This document shows, in pieces, positions 16,308 to 24,366 of a stretch of 43,994 bases of DNA. The stretch comes from an uncultured Gammaproteobacteria bacterium (GTDB taxonomy: Bacteria > Pseudomonadota > Gammaproteobacteria > Arenicellales > CALHMG01). Position numbers and translations under genes: made by a program. The DNA is taken from positions 1 to 43,994 of the forward strand of contig CALHMG010000033.1 in NCBI GenBank assembly GCA_938034705.1, given 5' to 3'. Every line of letters begins with the position of its first letter. Within the stretch, counting starts at the first letter, position 1. The notes beneath the pieces were generated by a model, which did not search any database, was not told the origin of the DNA, and saw only the letters and a program-made list of their open reading frames with translations.

Positions 16308-19300
16308 ATCTGATACGAGCGTCCATTGACCGACCCATCGCCGTGATTTCGGCGGTGCTGATGCTGCTGATGTTCGGCATGGTTGCTCTGGAGAGCATCC
16401 CGATCCAGCTCGCACCTGACGTCGACCGTCCGGTGATCACGGTTAACACCAACTGGCCCGGCGCCGCGCCTGCTGAGGTTGAGCGCGAGGTTCTCAATCG
16501 CCAGGAAGAACAGATGGCAGGCCTTGAAGGGCTTGAAAACATCACGGGCAGCGCCGAGCAGGGGCGTTCGCGGCTGACGCTGGAATTTTCAGTGTCGTCC
16601 AACATGGACAAATCGCTGCTGCTGGTTGCCAACAGACTCGATCGTGTCAGCGGCTACCCGGACGACGTGCGTTCGCCGACACTGGATACGGCAGGCAGCG
16701 AGGACAACCCGATTGCGTGGTTCATCGTCACTCGCCAGGCCGGCAACGAAACGCCGATCAACGAGTACGGCGATTTTATTGAGGATGTCGTAAAAGACAG
16801 GATTGAGCGCGTCGCCGGAGTCAGCGGCGTGAATATTTTTGGCGGGTCTGAGCGCGAGATTCACGTCGTGGTGGAACCGGAATTTCTCGCGCGCTATGGC
16901 CTCACGGTCGGTGGTGTCGTGCAGGCGCTGCAGTCGGCCAATATTTCAGTGTCGGCGGGCGATGTCGATGAAGGCAAACGTCGCTACGTCGTGCGCGCGG
17001 AAGGTGAGCTTTCGAGTCTTGATGCGGTGCGCCAGGTCGTGCTGCGCGGCAACCGCGAGGGCGCCGGTGGACGCGTTACGCTGGGTGATATCGCCGAGGT
17101 CGGTTTCGACTACACCGAGCCCGGCGCCAGAATTCGCCAGCTTGGCAAACCGTCGATTGCGTTCAACGCAACCCGGGAAATCGGCGCCAATGTGATCGAG
17201 ACCATGAAGGGCATTCGGGCCGCGGTGCAGGAGCTGAACGTCAGTATCATGCCTGACGCGGGCCTTGAACTCGCTCAGGCCTATGACGAAACGGTTTATA
17301 TCGAATCCGCCGTTGAGCTGGTCAAGCAGAACATCTATATCGGCGGTGGACTCGCGCTGTTGATTCTGATGCTGTTCCTGCGCAGCTGGCGACCCACCAC
17401 CATTGTGGGCGTGGCCATTCCGGTCTCCGTTGTTGGATCTTTCGTCGCGATGGCGGCACTGGGTCGTTCGATCAACGTGATTTCGCTTGCGGGTCTCGCA
17501 TTCGCGGTAGGTATGGTTGTTGATGCCGCCATTGTGGTGATGGAAAACATCTACAGAGCGCGCGAGCGTGGGCTGCCCGCGCGAGAAGCCGCCTACAGGG
17601 GCGCATCCCAGGTCTGGGGGGCGGTGCTGGTGTCCGCGCTGACTACGGTGATGGTTTTCATTCCGATACTTGTCATGCAGCTTGAAGTAGGTCAGCTGTT
17701 TCGTGACATCGCGGTAGCCATTTCGGTATCGGTGCTGCTGTCACTGCTGGTTGCCGTCACTCTGATCCCCGCGATGGCGCAGTGGCTGTTGCGCAAGGCC
17801 GCGCCCGACGGCAGCATCAAGCGACTGCGTTTGCCGTTGATCGACTGGTTTGCCGATTTCTTTATCAAGACCATTACCGGTTTCGTTCGCGGCATAACCA
17901 AAAGTGTTCTGGCGTCCATTTTTGTTGTCGCAATCGTTACCGCCGCGGCCCTGTGGGGTTCCTGGAACTGGTTGCCCAAGCTTGAGTATCTGCCCGAAGG
18001 CAATCGCAATCTTGTTTTCGGCATTGTGATCCCGCCGCCCGGCTACAATCTTGAAACGGTAACCGGCATTGCCGAAGGCATTGAAACCGCCGTGTCACCC
18101 TACTGGGAGGTCAACGCGAGCGAGACGCCACCGCCACCGGTGAAAGGACCGGATGGTGAAAGCTCGGTCGCAGCTCCCACCATGAAGCGATTCTTCTTTG
18201 TCGCAACGCCTGCACGTACTTTTGTGGGTGCGATCGCAAGCGATCCCCAGAGAGTGCCCGAGTTGATTCCGATTTTGCGGGGCCCCGTTTTTCGTGAACC
18301 GGGAACGTTTGGATTCATGAGCCAACCGTCGGTTTTTGGCCGCGGCATTGGCGGCGGGCGTAAGCTGGAGCTTGATATTTCCGGACCGGATTTACCAACC
18401 ATCCTTGGCGTTGCCGGGCAGGCGTTTGGGCGACTGACGCAGGTGATGCCTTTCAAGGATGGCTATCAGCATCGGCCTCAGCCCGGACTCGAGCTCGGTG
18501 CGCCGGAAGTCAGACTGGTTCCGGACCCGCTTCGGCTTGCCGACAATGGCCTGACTACCCGGGATCTTGCGCTCAGTATCGACGCGTTTAACGATGGCTA
18601 TCGCGCAACAGAGGTCACGGTGGATGGCAAGTTGCTGGACCTCGTCGTGCGCGGTCCCAACGATGTGGTTACCGCCACTCAGGACATTGGCAATCTACCG
18701 GTCGTGACCGCTGACGGGCGCATCGTGCCCGCCAACTCGCTGTCAGAACTGGTGATGACATCAGGTCCGACGTCGATCCGACATCGTGAACGTTTCAGAA
18801 CCATTACGCTCGAGGTCCGCCCGGCGCCGGGCGTGCCGCTGGAAACTGCGACGCAGATGTTGCGGGAGTCCGTTATTCAGCCCATGACGGAGCAGGGACT
18901 GCCCGATGGTGTTCGGTTCAATATTTCGGGCACCGCAAACAAACTCAACGCCACCTGGGATTCGATGAAGTGGCAGCTGGCGATCGCTCTGGTGATCGTT
19001 TACCTCGTCATGGCGGTGCTGTTCGAGAGTTTCGTCTACCCGCTGATCATATTGCTGAGCGTGCCTGTGGCCGCGGCGGGCGGTGTGGCGGGTCTGGTGG
19101 TACTCAATCGCTACACGTTTCAGCCACTGGACATGCTGACGTTGCTCGGTTTTGTGATTTTGATCGGGATCGTGGTCAACAATGCGATTCTGCTCGTGCA
19201 TCAGGCGCTGCACCACATACGATCGGAAGGGCTTGAGCCTATAGAAGCGATTGTTCAGGCCACACGAAACAGAATCCGGCCGATTTTCATGTCAACGCTG

Positions 19301-19531
19301 ACGTCAGTCTTCGGGATGTTGCCTCTCGTGCTGTTCCCGGGCGCTGGCTCCGAGCTTTATCGCGGGCTGGGCTCGGTAGTGGTTGGGGGTCTCGCGCTTT
19401 CCGCGCTACTGACGCTTCTGATTGTGCCGCCCATGCTGAAGATTGTGATGGTGCCGCTCGAACAACGCCGACTGCGCCGCGAGCGCGATGACGCCGCTGA
19501 CGTGCCGGCCACCGCGGCGGGCCGGATCTGA
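16304..19531 (+). CDS. RND efflux permease (HAE1/AcrB-like)
   Basis: A 1075-residue inner-membrane proton-driven pump, close to the usual RND length. It starts with the amphipathic helix and TM1 typical of the family (MNLIRASIDRPIAV), then a porter domain, TM2-6 (about residues 340-480), TM7, the second porter domain and TM8-12 (about 885-1055). TM4 reads VGMVVDAAIVVMENIY: the first of the two AcrB TM4 aspartates is present and the second is Ala. In TM10 the AcrB lysine is replaced by Asn (VVNNAILLVHQA). Both variants occur in diverged RND subfamilies, so this is not necessarily a dead pump. A proline-rich insert (PPPPVKGPDGE) lies in the second porter half. Substrates are unknown. A bidirectional terminator follows. 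Confidence 0.92.
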   Translation: MNLIRASIDRPIAVISAVLMLLMFGMVALESIPIQLAPDVDRPVITVNTNWPGAAPAEVEREVLNRQEEQMAGLEGLENITGSAEQGRSRLTLEFSVSSNMDKSLLLVANRLDRVSGYPDDVRSPTLDTAGSEDNPIAWFIVTRQAGNETPINEYGDFIEDVVKDRIERVAGVSGVNIFGGSEREIHVVVEPEFLARYGLTVGGVVQALQSANISVSAGDVDEGKRRYVVRAEGELSSLDAVRQVVLRGNREGAGGRVTLGDIAEVGFDYTEPGARIRQLGKPSIAFNATREIGANVIETMKGIRAAVQELNVSIMPDAGLELAQAYDETVYIESAVELVKQNIYIGGGLALLILMLFLRSWRPTTIVGVAIPVSVVGSFVAMAALGRSINVISLAGLAFAVGMVVDAAIVVMENIYRARERGLPAREAAYRGASQVWGAVLVSALTTVMVFIPILVMQLEVGQLFRDIAVAISVSVLLSLLVAVTLIPAMAQWLLRKAAPDGSIKRLRLPLIDWFADFFIKTITGFVRGITKSVLASIFVVAIVTAAALWGSWNWLPKLEYLPEGNRNLVFGIVIPPPGYNLETVTGIAEGIETAVSPYWEVNASETPPPPVKGPDGESSVAAPTMKRFFFVATPARTFVGAIASDPQRVPELIPILRGPVFREPGTFGFMSQPSVFGRGIGGGRKLELDISGPDLPTILGVAGQAFGRLTQVMPFKDGYQHRPQPGLELGAPEVRLVPDPLRLADNGLTTRDLALSIDAFNDGYRATEVTVDGKLLDLVVRGPNDVVTATQDIGNLPVVTADGRIVPANSLSELVMTSGPTSIRHRERFRTITLEVRPAPGVPLETATQMLRESVIQPMTEQGLPDGVRFNISGTANKLNATWDSMKWQLAIALVIVYLVMAVLFESFVYPLIILLSVPVAAAGGVAGLVVLNRYTFQPLDMLTLLGFVILIGIVVNNAILLVHQALHHIRSEGLEPIEAIVQATRNRIRPIFMSTLTSVFGMLPLVLFPGAGSELYRGLGSVVVGGLALSALLTLLIVPPMLKIVMVPLEQRRLRRERDDAADVPATAAGRI

Positions 19532-19558
19532 CACAACCTTTGTCGGCGGGTGCGTAAT

Positions 19559-19590
19559 AAAAAAACCCGACTGCGTGGTCGGGTTTTTTT
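19559..19590. terminator. Bidirectional rho-independent terminator
   Basis: ACCCGAC (19565-19571) pairs with GTCGGGT (19578-19584) around a 6-nt loop, with seven As before and seven Ts after. It serves both the RND permease gene (plus) and the convergent Ser/Gly-rich protein gene (minus). Confidence 0.92.
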
Positions 19591-19604
19591 GACTGCGGCG
19601 TGGG

Positions 19605-20765
19605 TCAGCACTTGCCCTTGTCGCTGCCCGTGTCCTTGCCTTTGACCGGACTTGCGGGAGGATCAACCGGGTCCTTGGGTTTGTAGCCGTCTGAATCTCC
19701 GCATTCGTCGCCCTTGCCGCCAGAGGATCCCGAGTCGTCCTTTCCTCCGGAGGATCCTGAACCGCCCGTGCCGCCGGAAGAACCTGAACTGCCTTTGCCA
19801 CCCGAGGCGCCCGAGCTGCTGGCACCACCTGAAGAACCGGAGCCACCGTCGCCCCCCGACGATCCAGAGCCGCTGCTGCCGGCGCTCGGGATGCCAGGGC
19901 TGCCGGATCCACCAGAGCTGGTCGAGCTGCCCGATCCGCTGGAACTGCCAGAGCCACCGGAGCTGCCGGAAGCCGGCGGGTCATCGTTTCGACTGTTGTC
20001 GGGCGCGCCCGGGGATGAGGAGCCGCCACCTGCGATTGCGGCGACCGCGGTGCCGACAGCGCCGACGACGCTCCCGATGCGGCTACCGGTGTTGACGCCA
20101 CAGGTCTCGGGCAGCGCCGCAATCAGACCGGCACCACCGCCGCAGCCTTCAAAGCGCTCGTCGTTGATCAGCGTGTGAACGCGATCCGGCTGGGTTGCGT
20201 CGCTGTAACGTCGTCGGTTGCCGTCATCGGCTTTGCGATCGAAGTCGCGAATCATGTCCAGATACCGGCGATTGACGGTGACGTCAATTCGGCCACCGCG
20301 TCCAAGCACGTAAGAACCATCCTCATCGCGGATGATCGAACCGCTCACAAGATTGCCTGTGCCCGCCGGTTGTAGCGGGTGAGGACGTACGATGTAGCAG
20401 TCCATTTCTATGGCGTAAGGAATGCCGGTTTTGAACTCAAAATCGATACGGTCGCCGTCCGCGATGACAAGATAGCCTGGTCCGGTTTGCACGGTGGCTT
20501 CGGTATTCGTTCCGACCGTTACGCGACCGTTGCCGTTGTTCATCTGTATGCGAGCAGTCGAGTCGGGGTCGGTCGCAATGAGTTTGCCATTCTCGTAGCC
20601 ACGGTCTGTGTTGGCCACGGTTTCGAGAGTGGGGTGATGACCGATGGTGACGTTGCCTTCGGCATGAAGGTCGCCGATCACGGCTGAATTCTGCGCCGCT
20701 GCGATATTGGTCGATATCAATAGAGCGCCGGCGATCGCTGCTTTGGAAATGTTGAAACTGTTCAT
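19605..20765 (-). CDS. Exported FecR-like protein with long Ser/Gly-rich tail
   Basis: A 386-residue protein of a family I do not recognise. The ATG at 20765 gives a signal peptide ending at IAAA-QNS; a longer frame from 20795 is less likely. The core (about residues 26-230) has a repeated beta pattern (ARIQMNNGNGRVTVGTNTEA) that resembles FecR-type domains; this is inference. It is followed by MDCYIVRPHPLQ, GSIIRDEDGSYVLGRGGRID and CGGGAGLIAALPETC, all shared with the next gene upstream. The tail (about 250-386) is mostly Ser, Gly and Ala, with short SGSSGG-type units, then an acidic/lysine-rich end finishing in Cys. Surface exposure or a linker role is plausible for the tail. It lies 81 nt downstream of its paralog and probably in one transcript with it. 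Confidence 0.8.
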   Translation of the reverse strand: MNSFNISKAAIAGALLISTNIAAAQNSAVIGDLHAEGNVTIGHHPTLETVANTDRGYENGKLIATDPDSTARIQMNNGNGRVTVGTNTEATVQTGPGYLVIADGDRIDFEFKTGIPYAIEMDCYIVRPHPLQPAGTGNLVSGSIIRDEDGSYVLGRGGRIDVTVNRRYLDMIRDFDRKADDGNRRRYSDATQPDRVHTLINDERFEGCGGGAGLIAALPETCGVNTGSRIGSVVGAVGTAVAAIAGGGSSSPGAPDNSRNDDPPASGSSGGSGSSSGSGSSTSSGGSGSPGIPSAGSSGSGSSGGDGGSGSSGGASSSGASGGKGSSGSSGGTGGSGSSGGKDDSGSSGGKGDECGDSDGYKPKDPVDPPASPVKGKDTGSDKGKC

Positions 20766-20846
20766 AGTGTGTTCTCGTCGCTTGGAGGTCCCCACCAGTG
20801 CGTTTGTTTGTGTTCAGACCTGTAGAAGTCGTCTGCAGGGGGTCAC

Positions 20847-21506
20847 TCAGGTACCGGGAATCGGACAGGTGCGAGGGATAGCGGCTATCAGGCCCGCGCC
20901 GCCGCAGCCCTGGACACGATCATCTTTTTCCACAATGTGCAGGCGGTCTGGCTGTGCAACGCTGACGAACTGCTGGCGTTCGTCGGCCGCGTATTGTCGA
21001 GCGACGTAGGTGCCATCGACGGTAACGTCGATGCGTCCGCCTCGGCCAAGAACCCAGGTGCCGGAGTCATCACGAATGATTGAACCGCTGATGCGCTGTT
21101 CCGACGTGACATGCTGAATCGGGTGGGGTCTGACGACGTAGCAATCCATCTGAATGACATAGGGCACACCGAGTTTGAGATCGAAATCGATTCGGTCGCC
21201 TTGCGCCTTGACGTAGTAGCCAGGGCCCGTCGAAATGGTTGCTTCTGTGGAGGAAGCGACAGTGATGAAACCATCATTGTCGTTCAGACGGACCCTGGCT
21301 GAGGCGCTTTCGGGCGCCTTTATCAGGTCGCCGTTAAAGTAGGGATGAATGTTGTCAGTGATTGTGATCGACGTAACATTTTCACCGAGCGTTACGCTGC
21401 CCTGGGAAGTCATGCTGCCAATGACTTTGGTGTCCTGGGCGTTTACGGTCGAACTGAGAGCCAGCACCATTAAAGCGGTGATCTGGAGCGGTGTTTTAAA
21501 ATTCAT
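20847..21506 (-). CDS. Exported FecR-like protein, short paralog
   Basis: A 219-residue protein of the same unrecognised family as the gene downstream, lacking the Ser/Gly tail. A signal peptide ends at TVNA-QDT. Shared blocks are STGPGYYVKAQGDRIDFD, MDCYVVRPHPIQ, GSIIRDDSGTWVLGRGGRID and CGGAGLIAAIPRTC. Conserved Cys residues (one in MDCY, two near the C-terminus) suggest disulfide bonds in the periplasm. It ends exactly where the tail begins in its partner, so the core is the functional unit and the tail an addition. The function is unknown. Confidence 0.8.
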   Translation of the reverse strand: MNFKTPLQITALMVLALSSTVNAQDTKVIGSMTSQGSVTLGENVTSITITDNIHPYFNGDLIKAPESASARVRLNDNDGFITVASSTEATISTGPGYYVKAQGDRIDFDLKLGVPYVIQMDCYVVRPHPIQHVTSEQRISGSIIRDDSGTWVLGRGGRIDVTVDGTYVARQYAADERQQFVSVAQPDRLHIVEKDDRVQGCGGAGLIAAIPRTCPIPGT

Positions 21507-21769
21507 TGTGTTGACTGCCTTCGGTGTTCGGTTCCCCTACCGAATACATTGCCCTACCGCCCGAGCAATCATAGCGAGAGGCAGAAGTTGTGTTCGACGA
21601 ACGCGGACACACTTCAGGCGGTCATAATTTTGATTTATCGGGATCGCGGTAATTTTGATTTCTGAAAACGCAATCAATGCACACGGCGAGCGTGCATTCG
21701 ACGCAAACAACGGATGCACACGTTATACATAACGATACAAACCGAAAGCTGTTTGAAAAACGCAAACGA
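21507..21769. promoter_or_regulatory. Upstream region of the FecR-like pair with repeated motifs
   Basis: With the following terminator this is a 312-bp gene-free stretch. A 12-bp direct repeat TAATTTTGATTT occurs at 21625-21636 and 21650-21661. A 7-bp inverted repeat AATGCAC (21676-21682) N9 GTGCATT (21692-21698) is followed by a further ATGCACACG at 21714-21722, a direct copy of 21677-21685. These AT-rich and TGCAC elements lie 120-215 nt upstream of the minus-strand gene starting at 21506 and probably hold its promoter and operator sites. Confidence 0.5.
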
Positions 21770-21800
21770 AAAAAAGCCGGCATGAAGCCGGCTTCTTTTT
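21770..21800. terminator. Terminator downstream of nuoF
   Basis: AAGCCGGC (21774-21781) pairs with GCCGGCTT (21787-21794) around a 5-nt loop. Read on the minus strand it ends in seven Ts, 20-50 nt beyond the nuoF stop. The plus-strand side also has a T-rich tail (TTCTTTTT). Confidence 0.9.
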
Positions 21801-21818
21801 GCAGTTTTCGAAACGCGT

Positions 21819-23144
21819 CTAGGCTGCTTTTGACTGCCTGTCTACAAACGAACGACCGCCATGCTCGATCATGTATTCGAACTCATGCATGTAGTGCTTG
21901 AGAAAGCTCTGCACAGGCCACGCGCTTGCGTCACCGAATGCGCAGATTGTGCGACCCTCGATGCGGTTCGCAACATCCAGCAGCTTGTCGAGGTCGTCTT
22001 TGGTGGCCTTGCCAGCCAGCGTGCGCTTGAGCATGCGATTCATCCAGCCTGAGCCTTCACGACAGGGCGTGCACTGACCGCAGGATTCGGAAAAGTAAAA
22101 GCGCGAGATTCTCTCCAGCATACTCACCATGCAGACGGTTTCGTCCATCACCATCACGGCGCCGGTGCCCAGCGCGGATCCCGCATCACGCAGCGAGTCA
22201 TAGTCCATGTCAACGTCCATGATCTTGTCCGCGGGCATCACCGGCACAGATACCCCACCCGGAATCACCGCCTTGAGTTTGCGACCTTTCCAGACACCGC
22301 CACAGACATCGTGCAGCAACGTCTTGAACGGAATACCGATCGGCAACTCGTAGTTGCCGGGTCGTTCGACGTGACCGGAAACAGAGAAGATCGTCGGGCC
22401 GCCGGCGCTTTCGATGCCGAGCTCTTTGAACCAGCTCGCTCCTTTTTCAATGATGCGCGGCACGGACGCCAGGGAGTAGCAGTTGTTGATCGTGGTTGGT
22501 TGGTCATAAAGACCTTTGTTCGCCGGAAACGGTGGCTTGAAGCGTGGTCTTCCCGGCTTGCCTTCAAGAGACTCAAGCAGTCCGGTTTCTTCGCCACAGA
22601 TATACGCGCCCGCGCCCATGAACATGTGCAGTTCGAAATCAATTCCGGATCCGAGGATGTTGTTACCGAGAAAGCCGGCGGCGCGCGCTTCTTTGATCGC
22701 GTTCTCAAAACGGGGAACCGGTTCGGCCTCAAATTCACCGCGAATGTAGTTGTAACCCACCGTTGCTCCCATCGCGTATCCGGCGATGATCATGCCTTCG
22801 ACCAGGGAGTGAGGGTTGTAGCGCAGAATGTCCCGGTCGTGGCAGGTGCCGGGTTCAGATTCGTCGGAGTTGCAGACGACGTATTTCTGGATCTCGTCTT
22901 TGTCGCGCGGCATGAAGCTCCACTTCAATCCGGTGGGGAAGCCGGCGCCACCACGTCCGCGAAGACCTGACGCCTTCACCTCGTCGATCACCTGTTCTCG
23001 CGTCCACTTTTCATTGACGATTTTCTTCAGGGCTTCATAGCCACCGATTTTCAGATAGTTGTCCAGCGTCCACGGCTCGTCGAAATGCAGTGTCGTGAAG
23101 CAAACCGTGTTGGCTTCGTATTTGTCGAGATTCGGGTTGCTCAC
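21819..23144 (-). CDS. nuoF: NADH-quinone oxidoreductase subunit F
   Basis: A 441-residue NuoF protein, the normal length. [16 protein letters not shown] (near residue 60) is the NADH/FMN-binding glycine-rich motif; [17 protein letters not shown] (near 180) is also family-typical. [12 protein letters not shown] (near 355) and the Cys in [10 protein letters not shown] (near 400) ligate the N3 4Fe-4S cluster. It oxidises NADH through FMN in the peripheral arm of complex I. The GTG start overlaps the nuoE stop by one base (TAGTG), so the two are translationally coupled. A strong terminator follows, and nuoG is not downstream, so the usual nuoEFG order is broken here. The shorter length and the N-terminus argue against the formate dehydrogenase subunit FdsB. 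Confidence 0.95.
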   Translation of the reverse strand: MSNPNLDKYEANTVCFTTLHFDEPWTLDNYLKIGGYEALKKIVNEKWTREQVIDEVKASGLRGRGGAGFPTGLKWSFMPRDKDEIQKYVVCNSDESEPGTCHDRDILRYNPHSLVEGMIIAGYAMGATVGYNYIRGEFEAEPVPRFENAIKEARAAGFLGNNILGSGIDFELHMFMGAGAYICGEETGLLESLEGKPGRPRFKPPFPANKGLYDQPTTINNCYSLASVPRIIEKGASWFKELGIESAGGPTIFSVSGHVERPGNYELPIGIPFKTLLHDVCGGVWKGRKLKAVIPGGVSVPVMPADKIMDVDMDYDSLRDAGSALGTGAVMVMDETVCMVSMLERISRFYFSESCGQCTPCREGSGWMNRMLKRTLAGKATKDDLDKLLDVANRIEGRTICAFGDASAWPVQSFLKHYMHEFEYMIEHGGRSFVDRQSKAA

Positions 23145-23668
23145 TAGTGTTTACCGTCCTTACCAAGTGCGTCGAGGATCTCATCGACTTTTTCTATAGT
23201 CAGATTTTCGTGATAGACGTGATCGACCATCATCATCGGAGCGTTGTTGCAGGCCGCGAGACACTCCTCTTCGCGCTTCAGATACATTTTCCCGTCGGCG
23301 GTGCTGCCGCCAAGAGACACGCTGTATTTCTTTTCGATGTGTTCGACGATCTCATTGGCGCCGCGCAGCCAGCACGACACGTTCGTGCACACGGCGACGC
23401 AGTGACGTCCAACCGGTTCGGTCTCGAAGATCGAATAGAACGTCGCGACCTCCCAGACTTCAATCGGTTCGATGTCGAGGTAGTCGGCCACTGCCGATAT
23501 GTTGTCTTTTGTGATGTGGCCGTGATTCTCATGCTGTACGGCATGCAGTGCGGCAATGACCGCGGATTTCTGGCGACCTTCTGGAAATTTCTCGATCCAG
23601 TGATCTATCTCTTCACGCACGTGCGCTGAAAGTTCGCGCGATACGCTGGCGGCGCTTTGGCTCGACAT
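23144..23668 (-). CDS. nuoE: NADH-quinone oxidoreductase subunit E
   Basis: A 174-residue thioredoxin-like 2Fe-2S protein. The cluster ligands are visible in CTNVSC (Cys-x4-Cys) and CLAACNNAP (Cys-x3-Cys), and [15 protein letters not shown] is characteristic of NuoE. The ATG at 23668 gives the family's normal N-terminus; the frame stays open to 23986, but that extension has no family resemblance. NuoE carries the N1a cluster beside NuoF in complex I. No nuoD or other nuo gene lies upstream; instead there is about 700 bp of non-coding sequence, so nuoEF forms a free-standing two-gene unit in this genome region. Confidence 0.93.
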   Translation of the reverse strand: MSSQSAASVSRELSAHVREEIDHWIEKFPEGRQKSAVIAALHAVQHENHGHITKDNISAVADYLDIEPIEVWEVATFYSIFETEPVGRHCVAVCTNVSCWLRGANEIVEHIEKKYSVSLGGSTADGKMYLKREEECLAACNNAPMMMVDHVYHENLTIEKVDEILDALGKDGKH

Positions 23669-24366
23669 TGGAAATTGGCTCTGTAACTTAAGTTGAACGG
23701 ATTGGGATGGGTCCTGGAACATGACCGACCAAGCAGACCCAACGGGACGCCACGGCAGCGCCCGGCCCGTATCCATCAGAACCCCGAATTTTGCCATTGC
23801 CGGGCGAGTCTGCCAAACCGCCTCACGCCTGAAACCAGCGGTTTTGGACCTCAATCGCACAGGTATTGGCACTGTCGTCAGACCGGTGGCGGTATTTGCC
23901 GTGAATTGCCGAGAACTTCCCATGCCGGCGGGCAATTTGGTTTGTCCGTGAACGGGTGCCCGGATTGAGCACCCTCGTCTCTGCACTCGCTGACTGCGTG
24001 CGCCGCACCCGTCCGTTCGAGCAGCGTCAGGCAGGTCGACGCGACCGGAGTCGAACGTGACGGAGCGACCGCGAAGGCCGCTCGGTCCAGGCGTGGGACG
24101 AAGTGTTGGCGGTCATTGAGATCGTGCATGAAGTTGATGTCGCGAGCGACGTTACGGTTACCGAAACTGAACCACGTCGATGCCGACAACCGATTTTTTG
24201 ATCTCCCGTGCGGGCATCACGGTTACGCCTATTGAGTCGGCCGGGACGAACGTTATACGGTCGGACGAGTCCCTCAACGAGCCGGTCTGCATGAACCAAT
24301 TGCGTACCGTGACTTCAGAACCCGGTGTCATCACACCGACACCAACTCAACACTCGAGATCAAATC
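23669..24366. other. About 700 bp without a convincing gene
   Basis: This is the divergent region between nuoE (minus) and the FAD/GcvT gene (plus), so it must hold both promoters. Open frames here are short, lack ribosome binding sites and show no family signature. GGGTGC (23954-23959) and GCACCC (23969-23974) make a 6-bp hairpin with a 9-nt loop. I see no tRNA-like fold. The stretch is unusually long compared with the other gaps in this window and might hold a degraded gene or an unannotated RNA. Confidence 0.5.

Noticed and set aside
19714..20178. Plus-strand open frame encoding a Pro/Glu-rich protein opposite the Ser/Gly-rich tail
   Set aside because: It is the antisense reading of the repetitive Ser/Gly codons and has no ribosome binding site or domain; the minus-strand frame has a signal peptide and a paralog.
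23669..23986. N-terminal extension of NuoE up to 23986
   Set aside because: The frame is open but has no NuoE resemblance; the ATG at 23668 gives the family length.
23940..24190. tRNA or structured RNA in the nuoE upstream gap
   Set aside because: No cloverleaf or T-loop consensus could be found on either strand; only short hairpins are present.
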